From contig CATXYA010000002.1 of NCBI GenBank assembly GCA_958403605.1, positions 1 through 15,655 of the forward strand: a DNA stretch of 15,655 nt, given 5' to 3'. Position numbers and translations under genes: made by a program. Positions 1 to 6,898 of the stretch are shown here, piece after piece. Below the pieces are notes generated by a model. It worked only from the letters and a program-made list of their open reading frames with translations. It did not search any database and was not told the DNA's origin. Origin of the DNA: an uncultured Oscillospiraceae bacterium (GTDB lineage Bacteria; Bacillota; Clostridia; Oscillospirales; Ruminococcaceae). Every line of letters begins with the position of its first letter. The stretch's first letter is position 1.

Positions 1-4
1 GCCG

Positions 5-70
5 CCCGCGTTGCCTTCCCCCGGTGGGGGAAGGTGCCGAATGCAATTAGGCGGATGAGGGGGCGCCCGC
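5..70 (+). repeat. REP-like palindromic extragenic element, copy 1
   Basis: The element holds a perfect 9-bp hairpin (CCTTCCCCC, loop GGT, 14-34), then a second weaker hairpin (36-42 with 46-52, loop GCA, one mismatch), then the tail GGATGAGGGGGCGCCCGC (53-70). The same arrangement recurs in reverse orientation at 15414-15484. There the first hairpin and the tail are identical, but the middle hairpin has a different sequence. Conserved ends around a variable but still foldable centre suggest a mobile or structured extragenic repeat. I recall similar repeats from gut Clostridia, but the exact family is not identified here. Confidence 0.8.
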
Positions 71-88
71 AAGCGTATCTCATGCAAC

Positions 89-140
89 GGGGCTTGGGGC
101 GAAAGCCCCATTCGGAATCCGCAGGCGGCGGAACGCCGCC
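89..140. repeat. two small hairpins in the non-coding leader region
   Basis: GGGGCTT (89-95) pairs with AAGCCCC (103-109). The alternative fold GGGGC-GAAA-GCCCC lies inside it (96-109). A second perfect hairpin has a 7-bp stem GGCGGCG, a GAA loop and CGCCGCC (124-140). Neither is followed by a long T run, so they look like extragenic repeat pieces rather than terminators. No gene is seen in 1-174. Confidence 0.6.
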
Positions 141-174
141 GACCTTTTAGTGGAAAAATTCTCCTGCCCGGCCC

Positions 175-202
175 TTGTTTTTTGAGCGGTGCGTGCTATA
201 AT
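175..202 (+). promoter_or_regulatory. sigma-A-type promoter of the ribonucleotide reductase gene
   Basis: A -35-like TTGTTT (175-180) is followed after 16 bp by a perfect -10 TATAAT (197-202). Transcription would start near 209, so the upstream in-frame GTG at 189 lies outside the transcript and cannot be the start codon. The leader is about 80 nt, too short for a cobalamin riboswitch, and none was recognised. Confidence 0.75.
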
Positions 203-290
203 ACCAAATGTACGGCTTTTTGTTTCAAGAAAGTACAATATCTTGTGCCTCGTTTATTTTGACGCAGGCACGCAGGAACGGGGGATCGCC

Positions 291-2633
291 ATGAATGTGA
301 GAAAGCGCAGCGGCACCATTGTGCCGTTTGACAAGGAATTTATCGTGCGGGCCATCAGCCTGGCCGCCGCGGCGGCGGGCGAGCACGGCGAGGAGGCCGC
401 GCAGCAGGCGGCGGATGCGGTGGAGGCGCGCCTGCGCCAAAACGCGGACGGCATCGTGGACATCGAACATATCCAGGACACGGTGGAGGAGGTGCTGTTT
501 GAGCAGCAGCGCTTCAAGACCGCCAAGGCGTACATTTTGTACCGCATCGAAAAGGAAAAGACCCGGGACAGCGAGGACTGGCAGGAGGGCCTGCTGCGCA
601 AGGAGTTCCTCAGCCCCTACAAGCACGCCCCCAACCCCATGGAGCAGCTGGGCTCCTTCGTTTACTCCCGCACCTATTCCCGCTATCTGCCCAAGCAGGG
701 CCGCCGGGAATTTTGGTGGGAGACGGTGCGCCGCGCCGTGGAATACAACTGCTCGCTGGCGCCCACGAGCCGCGAGGAGGCCGAGCGCCTGTACGACAAC
801 ATCTACCATCTGCGGCAGTTTTTGTCGGGCCGCACGCTGTGGGTGGGCAACACGCCCGTGGCCGACGCCTACCCCATGGCGAACTACAACTGCGCTTTTG
901 AGGTCATCGACAGCTTCCACGCGTATCACGACCTGTTTTACCTTTTGATGGTGGGCAGCGGCGTGGGCGTGCGCGTTTTGAAGGACGACGCGGCCCAGCT
1001 GCCCAAGATCCGCACGGATGTGCAGATCCTGCACAAGGCCTACGCGCCCCGCCCGGCGGCCCAGCGGCTGGAATTCACCAATCTGGATTTCACCGTCAAC
1101 ACCGTCACCATCTCCATCGGCGATTCCAAGGAGGGCTGGGCCCAGGCGCTGGAGCATTACTTCGACCTGCTGACCAACAGCGAGTACAACAAGATCCAGA
1201 CCATCATTGTGGAATACGACAGCATCCGCCCCCGGGGCGAACGGCTGAAAGTGTTCGGCGGCACGGCCAGCGGCTATGAATCCATGATGGCGATGCTGGA
1301 CAAGATCCACAAGGTGGTGACGGCGGCGGGCGCGCGCACGGGCGAGGCCCGCACGCAGCTGGCCCCGCTGGACCTATTGGACATTGCCAACATCATCGGC
1401 GAAAACGTGGTCTCCGGCGGCGTGCGCCGCACCTCGGAGATCGGCCTGGTGGACCAGGACGACGAGGCCTGCATCAAGGCCAAAAGCAACCTTTACCGCC
1501 AAATCAATGGCCGCTGGGAGATCGACAAATCCATCGCCCACCGCCAGATGAGCAACAATTCCATCTTCTACCGCCGCAAGCCTACCCGCGAGCAGCTGCA
1601 CTGGCACTTGCAGCAGATGCGCTATTCCGGCGAGCCCGGCTGGGTGAACGAGGAGGCGGGCAAAAAGCGCCGCCCCAACTTCTGCGGCTGCAACCCCTGC
1701 GGGGAAATTCTGCTGGACAGCCACGGCCTGTGCAACCTGACCACCCTCAACGCCATGGGCTTTGTGGAAAACGGGGTGCTGAACGAGGACGCCCTGCTGG
1801 AGGCCCAGCGCCTGTCCGCCCGGGCGGGCTACCGCATGACCTGCCGGGAGCTGGAGATCTACCAGTGGGACCAGGTGCAACGGCGGGACCGGCTGCTGGG
1901 CTGCTCGCTGACGGGCTGGCAGGACATGGTGAACGCCACCAATATGAGCCGGGAAGACCAGGTGCGCCTGCTGGAGCGCCTGCGCGCCACGGCCCACGAA
2001 GCGGCGGAGCAGCTGGCGGCCCAGCTGGGCCTGCCCGCGCCCCTGCTGGTGACCACCGTGAAGCCGGAGGGCACGCTTTCCCTGCTGCCCACGGTGTCCA
2101 GCGGCGTGCACTATTCCCACGCGCCCTACTATGTCCGCCGCGTGCGCATCACGGCCACAGACCCGCTGTGCAAGGTGTGCGAGGACTTGGGATATCCCGT
2201 GTTCCCCGAGGTGGGCCAGGACCCCGAGACCTGCAAGACCAAGGTGGTGGAATTCCCCGTCAAGGCCCCCGAGGGCCGCGTGAAGGCCGATGTCTCCGCC
2301 GTGGAACAGCTGGAAAACTACAAGATGTTCATGACCCATTATGTGGACCACAACTGCTCCATCACCGTGCACGTGCGCGACAACGAGTGGGCCGAGGTGG
2401 AGGACTGGGTGTGGGCCAACTGGGACGACGTGGTGGCTCTGTCCTTCCTCAGCTATGACGACAGCTTCTACGAGCTGCTGCCCTACGAGGCTATTTCCCG
2501 GGAAGAGTACGAGCGGCGCAAGGCCGCCATGCGGCCCTTCAATCCCTCGCTGATCTCGAAGTACGAGCACGAGGAAACAGAGCTGGACATCGGCGCCAGC
2601 GACTGCGTGGGCGGCGTCTGCCCGGTGCGGTGA
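291..2633 (+). CDS. nrdJ: adenosylcobalamin-dependent ribonucleoside-triphosphate reductase (class II RNR)
   Basis: This 780-residue cytosolic enzyme reduces ribonucleotides to deoxyribonucleotides using a thiyl radical generated from coenzyme B12. Residues 1-90 form an ATP-cone (KRSGTIVPFDKEF near the N-terminus). The catalytic barrel follows. The NPCGEI loop gives thiyl Cys470 and Glu472, with Cys201 (NYNCAF) and Cys481 (GLCNLTT) as the likely redox pair. The 11-residue Cys470-Cys481 spacing matches Cys408/Cys419 of the Lactobacillus leichmannii enzyme. The tail ends CVGGVCPVR with shuttle cysteines 772 and 777. The family is usually about 740 residues; the extra length is the ATP-cone. ATG 291 is preferred over an in-frame GTG at 189 because the ATP-cone begins here, an AGGAACGGGGG-type ribosome site precedes it, and the promoter -10 lies downstream of 189. 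It appears monocistronic. All key residues are present, so it should be functional. Confidence 0.95.
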   Translation: MNVRKRSGTIVPFDKEFIVRAISLAAAAAGEHGEEAAQQAADAVEARLRQNADGIVDIEHIQDTVEEVLFEQQRFKTAKAYILYRIEKEKTRDSEDWQEGLLRKEFLSPYKHAPNPMEQLGSFVYSRTYSRYLPKQGRREFWWETVRRAVEYNCSLAPTSREEAERLYDNIYHLRQFLSGRTLWVGNTPVADAYPMANYNCAFEVIDSFHAYHDLFYLLMVGSGVGVRVLKDDAAQLPKIRTDVQILHKAYAPRPAAQRLEFTNLDFTVNTVTISIGDSKEGWAQALEHYFDLLTNSEYNKIQTIIVEYDSIRPRGERLKVFGGTASGYESMMAMLDKIHKVVTAAGARTGEARTQLAPLDLLDIANIIGENVVSGGVRRTSEIGLVDQDDEACIKAKSNLYRQINGRWEIDKSIAHRQMSNNSIFYRRKPTREQLHWHLQQMRYSGEPGWVNEEAGKKRRPNFCGCNPCGEILLDSHGLCNLTTLNAMGFVENGVLNEDALLEAQRLSARAGYRMTCRELEIYQWDQVQRRDRLLGCSLTGWQDMVNATNMSREDQVRLLERLRATAHEAAEQLAAQLGLPAPLLVTTVKPEGTLSLLPTVSSGVHYSHAPYYVRRVRITATDPLCKVCEDLGYPVFPEVGQDPETCKTKVVEFPVKAPEGRVKADVSAVEQLENYKMFMTHYVDHNCSITVHVRDNEWAEVEDWVWANWDDVVALSFLSYDDSFYELLPYEAISREEYERRKAAMRPFNPSLISKYEHEETELDIGASDCVGGVCPVR

Positions 2634-2646
2634 CCTTCAAAAGATC

Positions 2647-2682
2647 AAAAAGGGGAACGTTTTACAACGTTCCCCTTTTTTT
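2647..2682. terminator. bidirectional intrinsic terminator
   Basis: GGGGAACGTT (2652-2661), loop TTAC, AACGTTCCCC (2666-2675), followed by seven T and preceded by five A. The A run reads as a T run on the minus strand, so one hairpin serves the reductase gene and the convergent DUF2804 gene ending at 2716. Confidence 0.95.
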
Positions 2683-2715
2683 GACCGCCGGACAGGCGCC
2701 CGGCGTTTTATGCGT

Positions 2716-3717
2716 TTACCAGTTGTTCACCGCGTGCTCGGCGAAGGCCTGCAGGTTTTCCACCTGCAGCTCGCGCCCGTCGTCCAGCACCGCTTTGCCG
2801 GAAAAGCCGCCGAACATCTGGTGGCAGCAGTTGTCCACGAACAGCAGCTTGGTGCGGGTGGTGCGGTCATAGCTGGGGGTGAGGGTAAAGTCCAGCCGGC
2901 CCTCGCTGTCGCGCAGGTGCCAGGGCTGCATGTACTCTGCGCCGCGCTCAAAGCGCACGGCGCCCAGCTTGGAAAAGCCGCCGTCGTAAAACAGCATGTT
3001 CTCCGTAGCCTGGCTGGTATTGCCGAAGCCCGTGCCCAGGTTGAAGCCGAACACCTTGCCCGCCACCAGCCCCGTGCCGTTGGACCAATACCACTCGTTG
3101 TGGAAGGGCCACACGCCGCGGCCCCAATCCAGCAGGCCGTAGGCGTCCTCGCCGAAGGAATACTCCCTGCCCTTGTACACGGCGCGCCCGCAGGCCGTCA
3201 TGCAGTTGATCTTGTGGTTGTAATAAAAGGCGGTCTTGTACTCGTCAAAGGGGATATGGATGACCAGCGAATGGGGGTTTTGGCGCACCAGCGTGATCTC
3301 GGCCTCAAAATCCGGCGCGGAAAACGAGAGGTAGCGCGTGTCGCCCGCCACCTTGAAGCGCAGGCGGATGCCGCCCTTATCGTAGCGCACGTCGCTGTCC
3401 TGCTCGGCGTTTTCCGGCAGGTGCAGGCTGCCGAAAGGCAGCGCCAGGATCTTGTTGATATCCGCGATCATCTCGCCGGTCTTGAAATTGAACAGCATAA
3501 TGCCCACCTGCCCCGCGTAGGACGCGTGGCCGTAGGTGAACTGCAAACATTTTTCCCCGTCCGAGATCTGGTAAAAATCCCATTCCTTGATGCGGTAAAA
3601 AGGCGCTTTGATGGCTTTGCGGCGGTAGGTGGACACCGCGCGCTCCGACCAGCCCGGCGTGATGACGCCGTGGGCGTCCAACACGGGCCCCGGCTGGGTG
3701 ATATGGCGTTCCTGCAT
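2716..3717 (-). CDS. DUF2804 family protein
   Basis: A 333-residue protein with the look of the DUF2804 family: a long beta-rich soluble chain with the central stretch DWGRGVWPFHNEWYWSNG, the FGFNLGTGFG segment and a C-terminal hydrophobic beta region. No signal peptide or membrane segment is evident. The family's biochemical role is unknown; I assign none. The start at 3717 (MQERHITQPG) follows AAGGAGG at a normal distance. An in-frame codon 57 bases upstream would put the start before the ribosome site and is less likely. It lies 87 bp downstream of the diketogulonate reductase-like gene on the same strand, so the two may be co-transcribed, although an extended -10 element in the gap could give it its own promoter. 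It shares a terminator with the reductase gene on its other side. Confidence 0.85.
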   Translation of the reverse strand: MQERHITQPGPVLDAHGVITPGWSERAVSTYRRKAIKAPFYRIKEWDFYQISDGEKCLQFTYGHASYAGQVGIMLFNFKTGEMIADINKILALPFGSLHLPENAEQDSDVRYDKGGIRLRFKVAGDTRYLSFSAPDFEAEITLVRQNPHSLVIHIPFDEYKTAFYYNHKINCMTACGRAVYKGREYSFGEDAYGLLDWGRGVWPFHNEWYWSNGTGLVAGKVFGFNLGTGFGNTSQATENMLFYDGGFSKLGAVRFERGAEYMQPWHLRDSEGRLDFTLTPSYDRTTRTKLLFVDNCCHQMFGGFSGKAVLDDGRELQVENLQAFAEHAVNNW

Positions 3718-3742
3718 ACAGGCATCCCTCCTTCTTATGTTC

Positions 3743-3751
3743 AGCATAGCA
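3743..3751 (-). promoter_or_regulatory. possible extended -10 promoter element for the DUF2804 gene
   Basis: On the minus strand the gap reads TGCTATGCT, an extended -10 (TGN plus TATGCT), about 25 bp before the DUF2804 start. No good -35 is visible, so this is only a candidate secondary promoter. Confidence 0.35.
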
Positions 3752-3804
3752 CGTTGCGGGATGAAATACTTCACAAAATCAGCGAATCATTTTTGGAGAT
3801 CCTG

Positions 3805-4806
3805 TCACATCGCCAGCACGGCGTTCCACACTTCCTCCACCACGGGGATGCCCAGGCGGCGGTTTTCCCGCATGGCGGCCAGCGCCCGCTCGCCGGGATA
3901 CTGCACCGTGCCGTCCGGCTGCACCGGCTGCGAGGCCTTCACATCGGCCAGGATGGCGTCCACCACGGCGTCCGTCTCGGCGGGGGTGGCAAAGGCCGTG
4001 GCGTCCAGAGCAATCATCATCTGGCTGAGGCCCACCTCGTCGCCGGAGGCGCCGATCTGCGCCACCGAATTGCCGCCGGACAGCACCGTGGTGATGAGGT
4101 CCATGGCGATAGAAAGGCCGCTGCCCTTCCAATAGCCCATGGGCAGCACGCGGCGCGTCTGCTCGATGGCGGCGGGGTCGGTGGTCAGCGCCCCCTGCGC
4201 GTCGTAGCCGCCGGGCACGGGCAGCTGGCGGCCATGGAGGCGGCAGTCCTCCAGCTTGCCGTAAGAGAACTGGGACACCGCGCAGTCGATGACCACGTGC
4301 TCGCCGCTGGAGCGGGGCACGGCCAGCACGATGGGGTTGTTGCCGATCTTGCAGTCCCGCCCGCCCCAGGGCGGCATGTTGGGCATGGTGTTGGACCAGC
4401 AGATGCCGATGCACCCCTGCTCGGCGGCCAGCCAGCCGTAGGTGCCGCCGCGCAGCCAATGGTTGTTGTTGCCCAGGGCCACCGCGCCCACGCCGTGCTC
4501 CTTGGCCAGCACACAGGCGCGCTCCATGGCGCGGCGGGCGTTTAAGGGGCCAAAGCCCCGGTGGCCGTTCCAGCGCTCCAGCCCGCCGCGGCGCGCCACG
4601 CACTCGGCCCTGGCCGCGGGGTGGATCTCCCCTTTTTCCAGATATTCCACCACCCGCGGGAAGCGGTTCAGCCCGTGGGAAGCCACGCCCGCCAAGCTGT
4701 TTTGGGCGAAGATGGCGGCGGCATCCGCCGCATCCGCCGCGGAAAACCCCTTTTTCTCCAGCACCCTGGCAAATTGAGACACCATTTCCTCATAAGAGAC
4801 GCGCAT
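3805..4806 (-). CDS. dlgD: 2,3-diketo-L-gulonate reductase-like NAD(P)-dependent dehydrogenase (Ldh_2/YiaK type)
   Basis: A 333-residue cytosolic oxidoreductase of the malate/L-lactate dehydrogenase type 2 family. From memory it matches Escherichia coli YiaK (DlgD) along its whole length: SHGLNRFPR with catalytic His44, NNNHWLRGG, IGICWSN, MPPWGG, FSYGKLE, GRQLPVPGG, LPMGYWKGSGLSI and the C-terminal MRENRRLGIPV. With ATG 4806 as start the active-site His is residue 44, the same number as in YiaK. The GTG directly before it (4809) would add one residue and is less likely. YiaK reduces 2,3-diketo-L-gulonate to 3-keto-L-gulonate in L-ascorbate-derived sugar-acid use. No kinase, decarboxylase or transporter of that pathway is visible here, so the physiological substrate is inferred. 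The family also includes malate, ureidoglycolate and imine reductases. A near-consensus promoter lies upstream. Confidence 0.88.
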   Translation of the reverse strand: MRVSYEEMVSQFARVLEKKGFSAADAADAAAIFAQNSLAGVASHGLNRFPRVVEYLEKGEIHPAARAECVARRGGLERWNGHRGFGPLNARRAMERACVLAKEHGVGAVALGNNNHWLRGGTYGWLAAEQGCIGICWSNTMPNMPPWGGRDCKIGNNPIVLAVPRSSGEHVVIDCAVSQFSYGKLEDCRLHGRQLPVPGGYDAQGALTTDPAAIEQTRRVLPMGYWKGSGLSIAMDLITTVLSGGNSVAQIGASGDEVGLSQMMIALDATAFATPAETDAVVDAILADVKASQPVQPDGTVQYPGERALAAMRENRRLGIPVVEEVWNAVLAM

Positions 4807-4835
4807 CACATTTTCCCCCTCTTTCCTTTTCCTCC

Positions 4836-4864
4836 AGTATCGGGCCGCGGGCGCAAAATGTCAA
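4836..4864 (-). promoter_or_regulatory. strong promoter of the dehydrogenase/DUF2804 unit
   Basis: On the minus strand a perfect -35 TTGACA (4859-4864) is separated by exactly 17 bp from GATACT (4836-4841). This is the closest match to the sigma-A consensus among the minus-strand promoters seen here. Confidence 0.8.
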
Positions 4865-4888
4865 CCCATTTCCGGCGCCGCGGCGCGT

Positions 4889-4917
4889 TTGCTTTCCCCC
4901 GCCATTCATGGTATGAT
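4889..4917 (+). promoter_or_regulatory. promoter of the HAD phosphatase-mutY unit
   Basis: TTGCTT (4889-4894), 17 bp, TATGAT (4912-4917), ahead of the GTG start at 4950. It is back to back with the dehydrogenase promoter; the two -35 boxes are only 24 bp apart, with a 12-bp GC palindrome (4875-4886) between them. Confidence 0.7.
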
Positions 4918-4949
4918 GGATTCAAATTGCGAGCAAGGGAGGCGGGGCT

Positions 4950-5810
4950 GTGTCCACACTTTATGTCAGCGATCTGGACGGCACGCTGCTGGACGCGCAG
5001 GGCCGCATTTCACCCGAGAGCGTGCGGCTGCTCAACGGGCTGCTGGCGCGGGGGATGCATTTCACCGTCGCCACGGCGCGCAGCCCGGCCACGGTGATCG
5101 AGCTGATGCGCGATGTGGACCTGCGCCTGCCCGCCGTGCTGATGACGGGCACTATGATCTACGATGTCAAGGCCAAGCGCGCCTTGGCCACCACCCATTT
5201 CCCGGATCACGTGCGCGACGCGCTGTGCGACCTGCTGGACCTGACGGGCCAGGAGGCCTTAGTCTACCGGGTGGAAAACAGCCAGCTGCGGGTGCATTAC
5301 CGCGAGATCCGCACCCGTTTTGAATCTGATTTTGTGGCCGAGCGCTGGCTTTCGCCGTATAAAACCTTTGTGCGGGTGAAAAGCTACCGGCAGGCGGCAC
5401 CGGGCGGCGACATGCTGCTGGTGATGATGTGCCTGGACGACGCCGTTTCGGCCAGCCAATGGTACAAGGCCTTTGTGCAACTGGACGGCGTGGTGTGCTA
5501 CTGCTATGCCAACGAGTACGGCAAGGGCTACACCGTGGAGGTGTACCCCGCCGGCTGCGACAAATCCACCGGCATTGAGACGGTGCGCCAGCTGGCCGGC
5601 GCGGACCGGGTGGTGTCCTTTGGCGACAACATCAACGACCTGCCCCTGTTTGCGGCCAGCGACGAGTGCTGCGCCGTGGAGGGCGCGGTGGCCGAGGTGA
5701 AGGAGGCCGCCGACCACGTCATCCCCGGCAACGGCGAGGACGGCGTCATGCGGTGGATCGCCGCTGATTTTAACGAAAGTGAGACCCCCGCCCATGCAGG
5801 TACTCTCTGA
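4950..5810 (+). CDS. Cof-type HAD-IIB family hydrolase (phosphatase)
   Basis: A 286-residue cytosolic hydrolase of the haloacid dehalogenase superfamily, subfamily IIB, which removes phosphate from small metabolites such as sugar phosphates or flavin-type compounds. Motif I is DLDGT with nucleophile Asp8 and acid/base Asp10. The motif III lysine is probably Lys205 in CDKSTG. Motif IV is FGDNINDLPLF with Mg-binding Asp226 and Asp230. The roughly 110 residues between motifs I and III that form the C2 cap are present. The start is GTG 4950 after AGGGAGG; no ATG gives a full motif I. Its last 17 bases overlap the mutY start, so the two are probably translated from one message. The substrate cannot be read from sequence. 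Confidence 0.9.
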   Translation: MSTLYVSDLDGTLLDAQGRISPESVRLLNGLLARGMHFTVATARSPATVIELMRDVDLRLPAVLMTGTMIYDVKAKRALATTHFPDHVRDALCDLLDLTGQEALVYRVENSQLRVHYREIRTRFESDFVAERWLSPYKTFVRVKSYRQAAPGGDMLLVMMCLDDAVSASQWYKAFVQLDGVVCYCYANEYGKGYTVEVYPAGCDKSTGIETVRQLAGADRVVSFGDNINDLPLFAASDECCAVEGAVAEVKEAADHVIPGNGEDGVMRWIAADFNESETPAHAGTL

Positions 5811-6843
5811 GATCGCGCAGCCGCTGCTGCGCTGGTACGATGAAAACAAGCGGGTGCTGCCCTTCCGCACCCAGCCCTCGCCCTACCGCGTGTGGGTGAG
5901 CGAGATCATGCTGCAGCAGACGCGGGTGTCCGCCGCGCTGCCCTATTTTGAGCGCTTTATGGCCGAGCTGCCCACCATCGCCGACCTGGCCGCCTGCCCC
6001 GAGGACAAGCTGATGAAGCTGTGGGAGGGCCTGGGCTACTACAGCCGCGTGCGCAACCTGCAAAAGGCCGCCCGTGTGGTGGCGGAGCAGTACGGCGGCG
6101 AGCTGCCGGCGGACTACGCCGCGCTGCGCGCGCTGCCCGGCATCGGCGATTACACCGCCGGGGCCATCGCTTCCATCAGCTTTGGACTGCCGGTGGCCGC
6201 GGTGGACGGCAACGTGCTGCGCGTGTTCAGCCGTCTGCTGTGCGACGAGGGCGACATCCTGCGGCCCGACACCAAAAAGCGCATGACGGAGTATGTGCTG
6301 GCGGCCCAGCCGAAGGACCGCCCCGGCGATTACAACCAGGCCCTGATGGAGCTGGGCGCGCTGGTGTGTGTGCCGAACGGCCCGCCCCTGTGCCCCCAAT
6401 GCCCCTGGCAAGGCTTGTGCCGGGCCCACGCCGAGGGCCGCGAGCTGACGCTGCCCGTCAAGGCCAAGGCCGCCGCGCGCAAAAATTCGGATTACACCGT
6501 GTGCCTGGTGCTGCGGGACGACACGCTGCTGCTGCGCCGCCGCCCCGCCCAGGGCCTGCTGGCCGGGCTGTGGGAGCCGGTGCTGCTGGAGGGCAGGCTG
6601 GAAAAGGACGAGGCCGCCGCCGCGCTGGCCGCTTTGGGCCTGACGGTAAAGATGGGCGCGCCGCTGCGCCCGGCAAAGCACGTGTTCACCCATCTGGAAT
6701 GGCACATGACCGGCTATGTGTGCACCTGGCTGGACGGCCAGCTGCCCGATTCCGTTTGGGCCGGCCGCACCCAGCTGGAGGAGGACTACGCCCTGCCGAA
6801 CGCGTTCAAGGCCTACACCGCCGCCGCAAAGAAACTCTTGTAA
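5794..6843 (+). CDS. mutY: A/G-specific adenine DNA glycosylase MutY
   Basis: A 349-residue repair enzyme that removes adenine mispaired with 8-oxoguanine. Catalytic Glu37 lies in SEIMLQQT, the helix-hairpin-helix is LPGIGDYTAG (114-123), and Asp138 lies in AVDGNV. These fall at the same residue numbers as in Escherichia coli MutY. The iron-sulfur cluster cysteines are 192, 200, 203 and 209, spaced C-X7-C-X2-C-X5-C, one residue longer in the first gap than the E. coli C-X6-C. The C-terminal NUDIX-like recognition domain (about 225-345) carries FTH in KHVFTHLEWHM, the position of the conserved FSH motif. ATG 5794 is preferred to the GTG 15 bases earlier because homologous proteins start here. 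It overlaps the HAD gene by 17 bases. There is no terminator directly after it; the stop codon lies in the -35 box of the next promoter. Confidence 0.95.
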   Translation: MQVLSEIAQPLLRWYDENKRVLPFRTQPSPYRVWVSEIMLQQTRVSAALPYFERFMAELPTIADLAACPEDKLMKLWEGLGYYSRVRNLQKAARVVAEQYGGELPADYAALRALPGIGDYTAGAIASISFGLPVAAVDGNVLRVFSRLLCDEGDILRPDTKKRMTEYVLAAQPKDRPGDYNQALMELGALVCVPNGPPLCPQCPWQGLCRAHAEGRELTLPVKAKAAARKNSDYTVCLVLRDDTLLLRRRPAQGLLAGLWEPVLLEGRLEKDEAAAALAALGLTVKMGAPLRPAKHVFTHLEWHMTGYVCTWLDGQLPDSVWAGRTQLEEDYALPNAFKAYTAAAKKLL

Positions 6844-6866
6844 AACGGCCTCCAGCCGGGTATAAT
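6838..6866 (+). promoter_or_regulatory. strong promoter for the small membrane protein gene
   Basis: TTGTAA (6838-6843), 17 bp, perfect TATAAT (6861-6866). The -35 box is made from the last Leu codon and the stop codon of mutY. Confidence 0.85.
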
Positions 6867-6898
6867 AAGAATAAATTTGGAACAGGGAGGCTCGTCCC

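Noticed and set aside
1..70. CRISPR array
   Set aside because: Only single palindromic elements are present at each window end; there are no regularly spaced direct repeats.
189..290. Upstream GTG start giving a 34-residue N-terminal extension of the ribonucleotide reductase
   Set aside because: The promoter -10 (197-202) lies inside it, and the conserved ATP-cone starts at the ATG 291.
203..290. Cobalamin riboswitch in the reductase leader
   Set aside because: The leader is about 80 nt and shows no B12-box-like sequence or the needed multi-helix structure.
225..1310. 361-residue open frame on the minus strand
   Set aside because: Antisense to the conserved reductase gene; His/Val/Ala-rich composition typical of a GC-rich shadow frame.
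1374..2570. 398-residue open frame on the minus strand
   Set aside because: Antisense shadow of the reductase, with low-complexity composition and no motif.
2710..4545. 611-residue open frame on the plus strand
   Set aside because: Runs antisense through both the DUF2804 and dehydrogenase genes, which have clear family motifs.
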